A stretch of DNA of 20,059 nucleotides from an uncultured Oscillospiraceae bacterium (lineage in GTDB: Bacteria; Bacillota; Clostridia; Oscillospirales; Acutalibacteraceae): the NCBI GenBank assembly GCA_900546785.1, contig URED01000040.1, forward strand, positions 1 to 20,059, given 5' to 3'. This document shows, one piece after another, positions 14,529 to 20,059 of this stretch (position 1 is the stretch's first letter; each line of letters opens with the position of its first letter). The notes under the pieces are model-generated. The model made no database searches. It had not been told where the DNA came from and saw only the letters and a program-made list of their open reading frames with translations. The position numbers were made by a program, and so were the translations under genes.

Positions 14529-15743
14529 TTACTTGTTTATCTGTTTTGAATACTTGGCAAGATAAACGGTGCGCATAAGGAAACATTCCATTTTGGGCAC
14601 GTAATGCTCACGGTTGAAGAGATTTACGTCAACCGCCGCTTCGCAGCCCTTATCCATAATGATCTCAAGCGCCTGCATATCGCCCTCGTTATTGCCGAAT
14701 ACGAGCGCGCCGTTGCCGTCGATCAGAACGGCGTTTCTGCCCGATGCCGCTTTGCCGATCTTTGCGGCGCAATCGTCCGTATCGCCGTCTATCCACGCGC
14801 AGTTTTTAACATCTACGCCAACGATCTGCGCAAAATCATCTATCATAGGCAGCATATCCTCGCCCGTGCAGGAATAGGCAACGGCATACGGATCCGTGAT
14901 ATGCTTGATGATCGAAACATTTTTGTTTTCATAGATCGCTTTGTGGATCTTGGCGCATTTCGGAGCGATACCGTTTATACCAAGGCCCGTTTCAAGATCA
15001 ACGTCAACCGTTTCACCGCCAACGGTAAGCGTAAACATATTGCCGTTTCTTACAGAAGATCCGAGATCGCATATGGACTCCGGCATAGAGCCTGCGTGCA
15101 CCTTATTCAGATAGAAATTGAGCTTATCCTCTTCGCTGTACTTCTCCGCCCAGGAATAACGCATATAATTATCTTTTATAACGCGCTTGCAGCATTCTTC
15201 AAGCTTATCGGCAAGCTCAAAGGCATGTTCATAAGTATCGCCCATGCAAAGCGTGCCGTGGTGCATGAGCATGATAGCCCTTGCGGCAGGATTCATCATG
15301 ATGCACATCTCTACCTTTTTGCGCAGAGATTCCGTGGTTGACATCGCATAATCCGCAACCGGCACCTTATCGCCGAGCACAGGGCGGAGATCTTTGTATA
15401 CATTTCTGATCTCCATGCCGGTAATGCTGACGATCGTTGCATACTTCTGATGGGTGTGGATCACAAAATCAACAGTTGGATGATGCCTGTAAGCGGCGGC
15501 GTGAACGCCTTTTTCCGAGGAGGGCTTTATATCGCCGTCATAAGAACAATCCTCAATATTAACCACCACAAGCTCATCCGGAGTTAAGGTCTCATACGCC
15601 CTGCCGGAGGGTGTTATAACGAACTGCGTATCTGAAATACGCGCGGAAACATTGCCCCATGTACGTGCAATAAGACCGGTTTCAATCAATTTTTTGCCTG
15701 CTTCTATGACAAGCTTTTTTGCTTCTTCAATTTCGTATGCCAT
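14529..15743 (-). CDS. Tandem class II aldolase/adducin-family protein
   Basis: The 404-aa protein contains two class II aldolase-like domains. Domain 1 (about 1-200) has WGNVSAR (29-35), Glu77 in SSEKGVH as probable catalytic base, and Zn ligands H96, H98 (IHTH) and H162 (MHHG). This resembles fuculose-phosphate-type aldolases. Domain 2 (about 235-385) aligns with domain 1 but retains only H281, with T283 and N344 at the other ligand positions, so it is probably catalytically dead and structural. Usual family members are about 210-250 aa. The ATG follows GGGGAAAGGA. It lies downstream of the aminotransferase on minus and likely cleaves a phosphorylated keto-sugar made by the FGGY kinase; the substrate is unknown. 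Confidence 0.88.
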   Translation of the reverse strand: MAYEIEEAKKLVIEAGKKLIETGLIARTWGNVSARISDTQFVITPSGRAYETLTPDELVVVNIEDCSYDGDIKPSSEKGVHAAAYRHHPTVDFVIHTHQKYATIVSITGMEIRNVYKDLRPVLGDKVPVADYAMSTTESLRKKVEMCIMMNPAARAIMLMHHGTLCMGDTYEHAFELADKLEECCKRVIKDNYMRYSWAEKYSEEDKLNFYLNKVHAGSMPESICDLGSSVRNGNMFTLTVGGETVDVDLETGLGINGIAPKCAKIHKAIYENKNVSIIKHITDPYAVAYSCTGEDMLPMIDDFAQIVGVDVKNCAWIDGDTDDCAAKIGKAASGRNAVLIDGNGALVFGNNEGDMQALEIIMDKGCEAAVDVNLFNREHYVPKMECFLMRTVYLAKYSKQINK

Positions 15744-15769
15744 AATTTTCCTTTCCCCTAAAACGCCTG

Positions 15770-15792
15770 AAAACGCATCTGAAATGCGTTTT
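15770..15792 (-). terminator. AT-rich hairpin between aminotransferase and aldolase genes
   Basis: AAAACGCAT (15770-15778) and ATGCGTTTT (15784-15792) are perfectly complementary around a 5-nt loop, with T-rich flanks on both sides. It may attenuate or process the aminotransferase-aldolase transcript. It sits upstream of the aldolase ribosome-binding site. Confidence 0.4.
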
Positions 15793-15803
15793 TTAAAAGC
15801 CGA

Positions 15804-15835
15804 TAAGGGCGGTCAACAGCCGTAAACCGCCCTTA
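15804..15835. terminator. GC-rich hairpin after the aminotransferase gene
   Basis: TAAGGGCGGT (15804-15813) and ACCGCCCTTA (15826-15835) are perfectly complementary around a 12-nt loop, 12 nt after the aminotransferase stop. On the minus strand only TCGGCTTTT follows, a poor U-tract. On the plus strand ATTTTTATTT follows, a better one. I infer partial termination or mRNA 3'-end stabilisation, giving unequal expression of aminotransferase and aldolase. Confidence 0.5.
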
Positions 15836-15847
15836 GGATATTTTTAT

Positions 15848-17332
15848 TTAATAATCGATCTTTTCACACTTGGAAAGAACTTTATCAAATCTGCGAACAC
15901 ACTCGTCAATATCCTCTTCCGTGTAAGCGGCGGAGGTGTAAAGACGTGAGCCTGCAAGCGTTACAAGACCTTCAGCCATATAAGCCGCGCCCATATACTG
16001 CATCTCAGTCTGGCGCCAGCCGGTCTGCTTAAGTACGTTCGGAATCGTCCACGGTCTCTTCCAATCTACCTTAAAGTGCATTGTAGCAACCGTATGGAGA
16101 TGGCAGATAGAGCCGATATTGTAGCAAACAAAGGGAAGATCATATTTTTTGATGGATTCGTTGATGCCCTTAACAAGGCGATCCGCCATCTGACCCGCCT
16201 TCTGGCAAGCGTTTCTCTTTTCGATCTCGCAGATTACGGTATAGCCCGCGCAGCAGGAAATGGGAGTAGCCGCCATTGTGCCGCCGCACATAGCTTTATG
16301 GATCTTCTTGCCCTCAGCCTTATCAAGACCTGCGCCGAGATACTTCATGACCTCTCTGTGGCCGCCGATACCGCCTGCACCGGGATAACCGCCGGCAATG
16401 ATCTTGCCGAAGATCGTGATATCCGGATCAATGCCGTAATAGCCCTGCGCGCCGGAAAGACCGATACGGAAACCGGTAACGACTTCGTCGGATACAAGCA
16501 GAGCGCCGTACTTGCGGCAGAGAGCCTGCACGCCCTTGGGGAAATCCTTATCAACGGGACGTGTTGCGGATTCGGGGCCGCACGGCTCGATGAATACGGC
16601 AGCGGTGCCGCCGCGGAACTTATTGATTATGAGCTTCTTTTCCAGGCTCTTAAGATCATTCGGGAAGAATTCCTGCGTGTGTTTGAATACGAAGAGCGGA
16701 ACACCGTGGGACTGCATATTGAGCGTTCCGGGAACACGCATGCCCCAGGCAAGCTGATCTGACCAGCCGTGATAAGCGCCGCCCATTTTGATGATGTTCT
16801 TATGGCCGGTTGCAAGACGGGCAACACGAACGGCACACATACATGCCTCCGTACCCGAACCAAGCATACGGAACATCTCTACAGACGGAACACACTCTGA
16901 GATCTTCTTGGCAAGCTTGTATTCATAAGGATGGAAAAGACCGGTTGACGGGCCGCAGTCCTCAAGCAGCTCTATGACCTTTTCTTTAACAACATCATCG
17001 TTGGAACCGATAATGGTAGGACCGCCTGCCTGCAGAAAATCAAAATACTCATTTCCGTCAATATCATAAAGCTTATTGCCCTTTGCCTTAACCATAACGA
17101 TCGGGAACGGATAGTTGAAGGCAAGATTGTGCTGAACGCCGCCGGGAATGACAGTTTTGGCTTCTTCGATCATTTCCTTAGACTTCTTACACTTCTTTGC
17201 AAAATACTCTTCTTCATATTCTTTAAGAGCCGTTCTGCTGATAGAGTAGATAGGTTTTTTGATGAGCGCGTCAAGCTGGGCTGTAAGCACGGCTGCATCA
17301 GGATACTCGGTTATGGCGAATCTGGTATCCAT
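15848..17332 (-). CDS. Class III PLP-dependent aminotransferase (glutamate-1-semialdehyde aminotransferase-like)
   Basis: A 494-aa fold-type I PLP enzyme. The PLP phosphate motif SGT is at 159-161, followed by AYHGWSD (186-192). The PLP-ring Asp is D282 in SDEVVTGFR, and the Schiff-base Lys is K310 in FGKIIAGGYPGAGGIGG. The GGTMAATP segment (350-357) is also conserved. It carries about 50 extra N-terminal residues relative to HemL, and no tetrapyrrole gene is nearby, so a role in haem synthesis is unlikely. The ATG has AAGGAGGA about 8 nt upstream. It is first in the minus-strand arm of the divergent locus, controlled by the promoter at 17420-17447 and two palindromic operators. Its likely amino acceptor is an aldehyde or keto-sugar of the aldolase/kinase pathway. 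Confidence 0.9.
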   Translation of the reverse strand: MDTRFAITEYPDAAVLTAQLDALIKKPIYSISRTALKEYEEEYFAKKCKKSKEMIEEAKTVIPGGVQHNLAFNYPFPIVMVKAKGNKLYDIDGNEYFDFLQAGGPTIIGSNDDVVKEKVIELLEDCGPSTGLFHPYEYKLAKKISECVPSVEMFRMLGSGTEACMCAVRVARLATGHKNIIKMGGAYHGWSDQLAWGMRVPGTLNMQSHGVPLFVFKHTQEFFPNDLKSLEKKLIINKFRGGTAAVFIEPCGPESATRPVDKDFPKGVQALCRKYGALLVSDEVVTGFRIGLSGAQGYYGIDPDITIFGKIIAGGYPGAGGIGGHREVMKYLGAGLDKAEGKKIHKAMCGGTMAATPISCCAGYTVICEIEKRNACQKAGQMADRLVKGINESIKKYDLPFVCYNIGSICHLHTVATMHFKVDWKRPWTIPNVLKQTGWRQTEMQYMGAAYMAEGLVTLAGSRLYTSAAYTEEDIDECVRRFDKVLSKCEKIDY

Positions 17333-17362
17333 TTAAAAATTCCTCCTTAAAAATTATTCGCA

Positions 17363-17378
17363 GTGAGCGGGCGCTCAC
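17363..17378. promoter_or_regulatory. Proximal operator palindrome, likely TetR site O2
   Basis: GTGAGC-GGGC-GCTCAC is a 16-bp inverted repeat in the leader of the aminotransferase gene, roughly +35 to +50 from the predicted start. It shares the GTGAG...CTCAC arms with the palindrome at 17389-17404, centred 26 bp away. Confidence 0.75.
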
Positions 17379-17388
17379 CTTTTATGAC

Positions 17389-17404
17389 GTGAGCAATCAC
17401 TCAC
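17389..17404. promoter_or_regulatory. Operator palindrome, likely TetR site O1
   Basis: GTGAG-CAATCA-CTCAC is a 16-bp inverted repeat starting about 15 bp downstream of the aminotransferase -10 box. The two matching palindromes next to a divergently encoded TetR gene are the expected arrangement for local repression and autoregulation. Confidence 0.75.
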
Positions 17405-17419
17405 ATAGATTACTCTTTA

Positions 17420-17447
17420 AGTATATCACTTTTGAACGATTTGTCAA
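17420..17447 (-). promoter_or_regulatory. Promoter of the aminotransferase-aldolase operon
   Basis: On the minus strand TTGACA (17442-17447, perfect -35) and TATACT (17420-17425, near-consensus -10) are 16 bp apart. Start is expected near 17413, just upstream of both GTGAGC palindromes, so repressor binding there should block initiation or elongation. Confidence 0.85.
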
Positions 17448-17487
17448 ACCGTAAATCGATTTTTTTTGTTAAAATCTTTTCAAATTC

Positions 17488-17516
17488 TTGCAAGATTCAT
17501 GAATTCGTGTTAGTAT
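17488..17516 (+). promoter_or_regulatory. Probable promoter of the TetR-kinase operon
   Basis: TTGCAA (17488-17493) and TAGTAT (17511-17516) are 17 bp apart on the plus strand, about 25 bp before a GGGAGG site. The -35 is fair and the -10 is four of six. A perfect palindrome ATTCATGAAT (17495-17504) lies in the spacer. The GTGAGC operators are about 85-125 bp upstream, so repression of this promoter would need looping or another site. Confidence 0.5.
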
Positions 17517-17551
17517 ATTAACAATATATTATTATTTACTTGGGAGGATTT

Positions 17552-17605
17552 GTGTGTGTTGCACAAACCAAGTTAAAATCATTTGTGCAAACATACGAAA
17601 TTTAA
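17552..17605 (+). CDS. Possible 17-codon upstream ORF coupled to the TetR gene
   Basis: The best ribosome-binding site in this leader, GGGAGG (17542-17547), is four nt before a GTG at 17552. That GTG opens a 17-codon frame ending in TAA at 17603-17605, only 4 nt before the TetR ATG at 17610, which has no Shine-Dalgarno of its own. Termination-reinitiation coupling would explain this. GTGs at 17554 and 17556 in other frames are equally near the site, so the true start is uncertain. Confidence 0.35.
   Translation: MCVAQTKLKSFVQTYEI
17559..17590 (+). promoter_or_regulatory. Leader hairpin in the TetR mRNA
   Basis: TTGCACAAA (17559-17567) and TTTGTGCAA (17582-17590) are perfectly complementary around 14 nt, within the possible upstream ORF. 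The CACAAA part can alternatively pair with TTTGTG at 17549-17554, next to the GGGAGG site. It may tune translation of the regulator, or could be a DNA-level inverted repeat for a dimeric regulator. Confidence 0.4.
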
Positions 17606-17609
17606 GAAA

Positions 17610-18272
17610 ATGCCTGGCTCACATCATAAAGAAGCGTTTGACAGAATTTCCGAAAAACGCCAGAATGAGATACTTGAAATCGCCATTGAGGAATTTTCTT
17701 CAAAGGGCTATAATAACGCAAATATAAATATCATTGCAAAAAATGCCGGAATCAGCATCGGGCTTATGTATAAATATTTTGCAACAAAAGAAGATCTTTT
17801 TTTGACCTGCATCTCAAGGGGCATGGTAATTCTTCAGGAAACGCTGGAAACGATACTGAAAAGCCCGAATAAGCTGCTCAAAAAAGCGGAGCTCGTTATA
17901 CGCGCCACATGCGAGCTTTCAAGGGAATACAAAAACTACATCAAGCTTTATAATGAGATCACGGCGGAAAAGGACGGCGAGCGCGCAGTTGCGTTTGCAA
18001 AGGAGATTGAGAGCCAGACGAGCCGCTTTTATATAACGGCCATTGCGCAGGCGCTTGCAAGCGGCGATGTAAGACAGGATCTTAACCCCCGCCTTTTTGC
18101 CTTTTTTCTTGACAACCTGCTGCTCATGCTGCAGTTTTCATTTACCTGTGAATATTACAAGGAACGCCTTTCGCTTTACACGGGCGTTGACATAGAAGAG
18201 CTTGACGATGATGAGATCGTGACGCAGCTTTTAAAATTCATTGAATCTGCATTCACGTTCTCTAAAGACTGA
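17610..18272 (+). CDS. TetR/AcrR-family transcriptional regulator
   Basis: A 220-aa regulator with an N-terminal helix-turn-helix at about residues 15-65, including NINIIAKNAGISIGLMYKYFATKE-like TetR sequence (38-61), and an alpha-helical ligand-binding domain of the usual size. I chose the ATG at 17610. The frame could open at TTG 17583, but those extra residues add nothing TetR-like and neither start has its own ribosome-binding site. It is divergent from the aminotransferase-aldolase operon and followed by the kinase gene 64 nt downstream. The paired GTGAGC palindromes between the operons are probably its binding sites. The inducer is unknown, possibly a pathway intermediate. Confidence 0.9.
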   Translation: MPGSHHKEAFDRISEKRQNEILEIAIEEFSSKGYNNANINIIAKNAGISIGLMYKYFATKEDLFLTCISRGMVILQETLETILKSPNKLLKKAELVIRATCELSREYKNYIKLYNEITAEKDGERAVAFAKEIESQTSRFYITAIAQALASGDVRQDLNPRLFAFFLDNLLLMLQFSFTCEYYKERLSLYTGVDIEELDDDEIVTQLLKFIESAFTFSKD

Positions 18273-18286
18273 GGCCCATCATTTAT

Positions 18287-18299
18287 CTGTGTTACACAG
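18287..18299. promoter_or_regulatory. 13-bp perfect palindrome between the TetR and kinase genes
   Basis: CTGTGT-T-ACACAG is a perfect odd palindrome 14 bp after the TetR stop, followed by an AT-rich stretch. It could be an operator for kinase expression. As an RNA hairpin it would be too tight to be stable. No terminator-quality T-tract follows directly. Confidence 0.3.
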
Positions 18300-18336
18300 T
18301 AAAAATATTTTTTGCGGAAAGGCTTGGAACACAAAT

Positions 18337-19953
18337 ATGGCAAAATATGTTATCACTTACGACATCGGCACAACAGGTATCAAGACCTGTCTTATCGAGA
18401 TCGATAAGGAAATGAATATCCTGGGCTCTTCATCGCTGGGCTACGGGCTTTACGTTGACGATGAAGTCGGCGTTAAGGGCGGCGCCGAGCAGAACGCCGA
18501 CGAATGGTGGAACGCGATGTGCGTAACCACAAAAACGGTGTTTGAAAAAGTGCCTTACATAAAAAAAGAGCAGATAGAGGGCATCTCCTTCTGTTCTCAG
18601 ATGCAGGGGCTTGTGCTGGTGGACAAAGAGGGCAACTGCGTGCGCAACCCGATGAGCTATATGGATCAGAGAGCCCGTGAAGAGCTGAAAGAGGGCATTG
18701 CCCACGGTTTCAAGATAGCGGGCGCGGAAGTTACGAAGCTGCTGAAATATCTTAAATACACGGGCGCCGTAAGCTCCTCCGTTAAAGATCCCATATGGAA
18801 ATATAAGTGGGTAGAGCGGCATGAACCGGAAATATTTAAAAAGATATATAAGTGGCTGGACGTTAAGGAATATCTAATCTGCCGCGCAAGCGGAGAATTC
18901 GTTATGACGCGGGACAGCGCTTTCGCTACCCTGCTCTACGATACACGAAAGGGCCATGAGGGCTGGTGCAAACCGATCTGCGATATGGTGGGTGTTAATA
19001 TCAAGCACCTGCCCGAGATTAAGGAGAGCACCGAAAAGGTTGGCGAAGTAACCGAAAAAGCGGCGGCTGAGCTTGGACTGGCACCCGGAACCGCTGTTTT
19101 CGGCGGCGGCGGCGACGCCTCGCTCATAGGCGTAGGCGCAGGCTGCACGGAGGTTGGAGACACGCATATCTACAGCGGCACCTCCGGCTGGGTTGGCTCC
19201 ATCGTAGACAGGCAGGTAGTTGACGCCGGCGCGATGATGGCGGCGATCGTGGGGGCGGACCCAAAAACGTATAATTATTTCGGCGAGCTTGAGACCTCCA
19301 ACAAATGCGTGGAATGGGTAAAGGATCACCTTGCGCTGGACGATATAGGCGTTTATTTACAGGACAAAAATATTTCCGATTCCGTTGAGGCGCTGAACAT
19401 AAATCTTTATGACTATATGGAAGATGTGATAGACCAGATCCCCGCAGGCTCCAACGGCACGATCTTTACGCCGTGGCTGCACGGCAACAGATGCCCGTTT
19501 GAGGACCCGAACGCGGCGGGCATGTTCTTCAACATAAAGATAGAGACCGGCAAAACGGAGATGATCAGAGCCGTTGTGGAGGGCATCTGCTTCCACATGA
19601 GATGGATGCTGGAAAGGCAGGATCTAAAAAAAGAAGTCAGCATATCCAACCCGATACGCTTCTGCGGCGGCGGTGCGCTCGGCGCAGTCACCTGCCAGAT
19701 TCTTGCGGATATCCTGCAAAGGGATATTGAAGTGGTTGACAGCCCGCAGAACGTGGGCGCGGTAGGCGCGGCGGCGTGTATTGCCGTAGGTCTTGGACTC
19801 ATCCCCGATCTGCAGCACGTTAAAACGCTTATTCCGGCAAAATACACTTACCACCCGAAGCCGGATAACAAGGCGGTTTATGACAGGAACTTCAAAGTAT
19901 TCAAAAACCTCTACAAGAGCAACAAGGAAAACTTTGCCATCCTCAACGGCTGA
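18337..19953 (+). CDS. FGGY-family carbohydrate kinase (xylulokinase-like)
   Basis: A 538-aa ATP-dependent sugar kinase. The phosphate-1 motif YDIGTTGIK is at 8-16 (D9), QMQGLVLVD at 89-96 is in the sugar-binding N domain, and GGGDAS (257-262) gives the catalytic-base Asp at 260. The C-terminal FGGY-type signature includes CGGGALGAVTCQILADIL (443-460) and NVGAVGAAACIAVGLG (472-487). Length is slightly above the usual 490-520. I chose the ATG at 18337 because the family motif starts there; the upstream in-frame extension overlaps the TetR gene. The ribosome-binding site is weak (GGAAAGG about 14 nt away). It probably phosphorylates a ketose or polyol that the class II aldolase then cleaves; substrate unknown. 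Confidence 0.93.
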   Translation: MAKYVITYDIGTTGIKTCLIEIDKEMNILGSSSLGYGLYVDDEVGVKGGAEQNADEWWNAMCVTTKTVFEKVPYIKKEQIEGISFCSQMQGLVLVDKEGNCVRNPMSYMDQRAREELKEGIAHGFKIAGAEVTKLLKYLKYTGAVSSSVKDPIWKYKWVERHEPEIFKKIYKWLDVKEYLICRASGEFVMTRDSAFATLLYDTRKGHEGWCKPICDMVGVNIKHLPEIKESTEKVGEVTEKAAAELGLAPGTAVFGGGGDASLIGVGAGCTEVGDTHIYSGTSGWVGSIVDRQVVDAGAMMAAIVGADPKTYNYFGELETSNKCVEWVKDHLALDDIGVYLQDKNISDSVEALNINLYDYMEDVIDQIPAGSNGTIFTPWLHGNRCPFEDPNAAGMFFNIKIETGKTEMIRAVVEGICFHMRWMLERQDLKKEVSISNPIRFCGGGALGAVTCQILADILQRDIEVVDSPQNVGAVGAAACIAVGLGLIPDLQHVKTLIPAKYTYHPKPDNKAVYDRNFKVFKNLYKSNKENFAILNG

Positions 19954-19978
19954 ATATAAAAACCGGAATACAAAATGA

Positions 19979-20004
19979 ACCGCTCAGGTATATGCCTGAG
20001 CGGT
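19979..20004 (+). terminator. Hairpin after the kinase gene, terminator-like but without a T-tract
   Basis: ACCGCTCAGG (19979-19988) and CCTGAGCGGT (19995-20004) are perfectly complementary around a 6-nt loop, 26 nt after the kinase stop. CAGCGTGTAG follows, not a T-run. It may act as an mRNA 3'-end stabiliser, a Rho-assisted terminator, or part of the larger repeat structure at the window edge. Confidence 0.45.
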
Positions 20005-20057
20005 CAGCGTGTAGAAAAAGGTGTAAATTTAGAAAAGTGGGTAGTCCTACACGCTGA
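20004..20057. repeat. 11-bp inverted repeat at the window end
   Basis: TCAGCGTGTAG (20004-20014) and CTACACGCTGA (20047-20057) are perfectly complementary around a 32-bp AT-rich spacer. The spacer holds related GTGTA...AGAAAAG motifs (20020-20036) that resemble GTGTAGAAAAAG (20009-20020). It could be the edge of a mobile or repeated element continuing beyond the window, or a large hairpin. No transposase is visible, so identity is unresolved. Confidence 0.4.
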
Positions 20058-20059
20058 GG

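Noticed and set aside
15848..17332. Aminotransferase as a haem-biosynthesis glutamate-1-semialdehyde aminomutase (HemL)
   Set aside because: Family similarity is real, but the N-terminal extension, the TetR/aldolase/kinase context and absence of hem genes argue for a different substrate.
17453..17462. AAATCGATTT palindrome and the weak CGATTT/AAATCG stem followed by T-run (17437-17466)
   Set aside because: Short and AT-rich, the stem overlaps the aminotransferase promoter -35 box, and no plus-strand transcript is expected to need terminating there.
17583..17609. TTG at 17583 as the TetR start
   Set aside because: It lacks a suitable ribosome-binding site and adds nine residues with no TetR-like sequence; the ATG at 17610 with possible coupling is favoured, although not proven.
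18241..18336. N-terminal extension of the FGGY kinase back to 18241
   Set aside because: It overlaps the TetR gene and the kinase fold begins at YVITYDIGTTG right after the ATG at 18337.
1..20059. CRISPR arrays, rRNA and tRNA genes, phage modules
   Set aside because: No regularly spaced repeats, no tRNA-like cloverleaf with a T-loop motif, and no phage structural or integrase genes were seen.

Overview
The window reads as a piece of a Clostridia-type Firmicute chromosome of moderate GC. Supporting signs are strong Shine-Dalgarno sites (GGAGG, AAGGAGGA), frequent GTG and TTG starts, TTGACA/TATAAT-type promoters, a yybP-ykoY riboswitch, and the neighbouring pair of a YabB/TrmN6-type methyltransferase and RsmI. 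I see no rRNA, tRNA, CRISPR array, phage gene or intact transposase.

Layout. (1) 1-283: an intergenic zone with intrinsic terminators and a very good minus-strand promoter that appears to make a roughly 165-nt transcript. (2) 270-4009, minus strand: a tightly packed accessory module of alpha/beta hydrolase, IolB-like cupin isomerase, iron-dependent alcohol dehydrogenase and EamA transporter. (3) 4073-11461, minus strand: a housekeeping run of rRNA uracil methyltransferase (RlmD type), MGMT-like repair protein, PqqD-like protein, nucleotidyltransferase, LepA, TrmN6, RsmI and a PflX-type radical SAM protein. (4) 11541-14473, minus strand: a P-type Ca2+/Mn2+ ATPase with its own promoter, a Mn2+-type riboswitch, an attenuator and a 3' terminator. 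(5) 14529-20004: a divergent locus, with a two-domain class II aldolase and a class III aminotransferase on minus, and a TetR regulator and FGGY sugar kinase on plus. The shared promoter region carries two 16-bp palindromic operators. (6) 19979-20059: nested inverted repeats at the window edge.

How the genes work together. The RNA-modification and translation genes (rlmD, lepA, trmN6, rsmI) probably share one long transcript starting near 11470. A PqqD/nucleotidyltransferase pair, normally linked to modified-peptide biosynthesis, sits inside that transcript. The ATPase is probably switched on by Mn2+. Kinase, aldolase and aminotransferase look like a small, self-regulated pathway for an unidentified sugar-like or amino-sugar-like compound; this is the best candidate here for undescribed biochemistry. 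The hydrolase/IolB-like/Fe-ADH/EamA module is a second unassigned metabolic unit.

Limits: every family call comes from motifs read by eye, and no database search, structure prediction or expression data was available.
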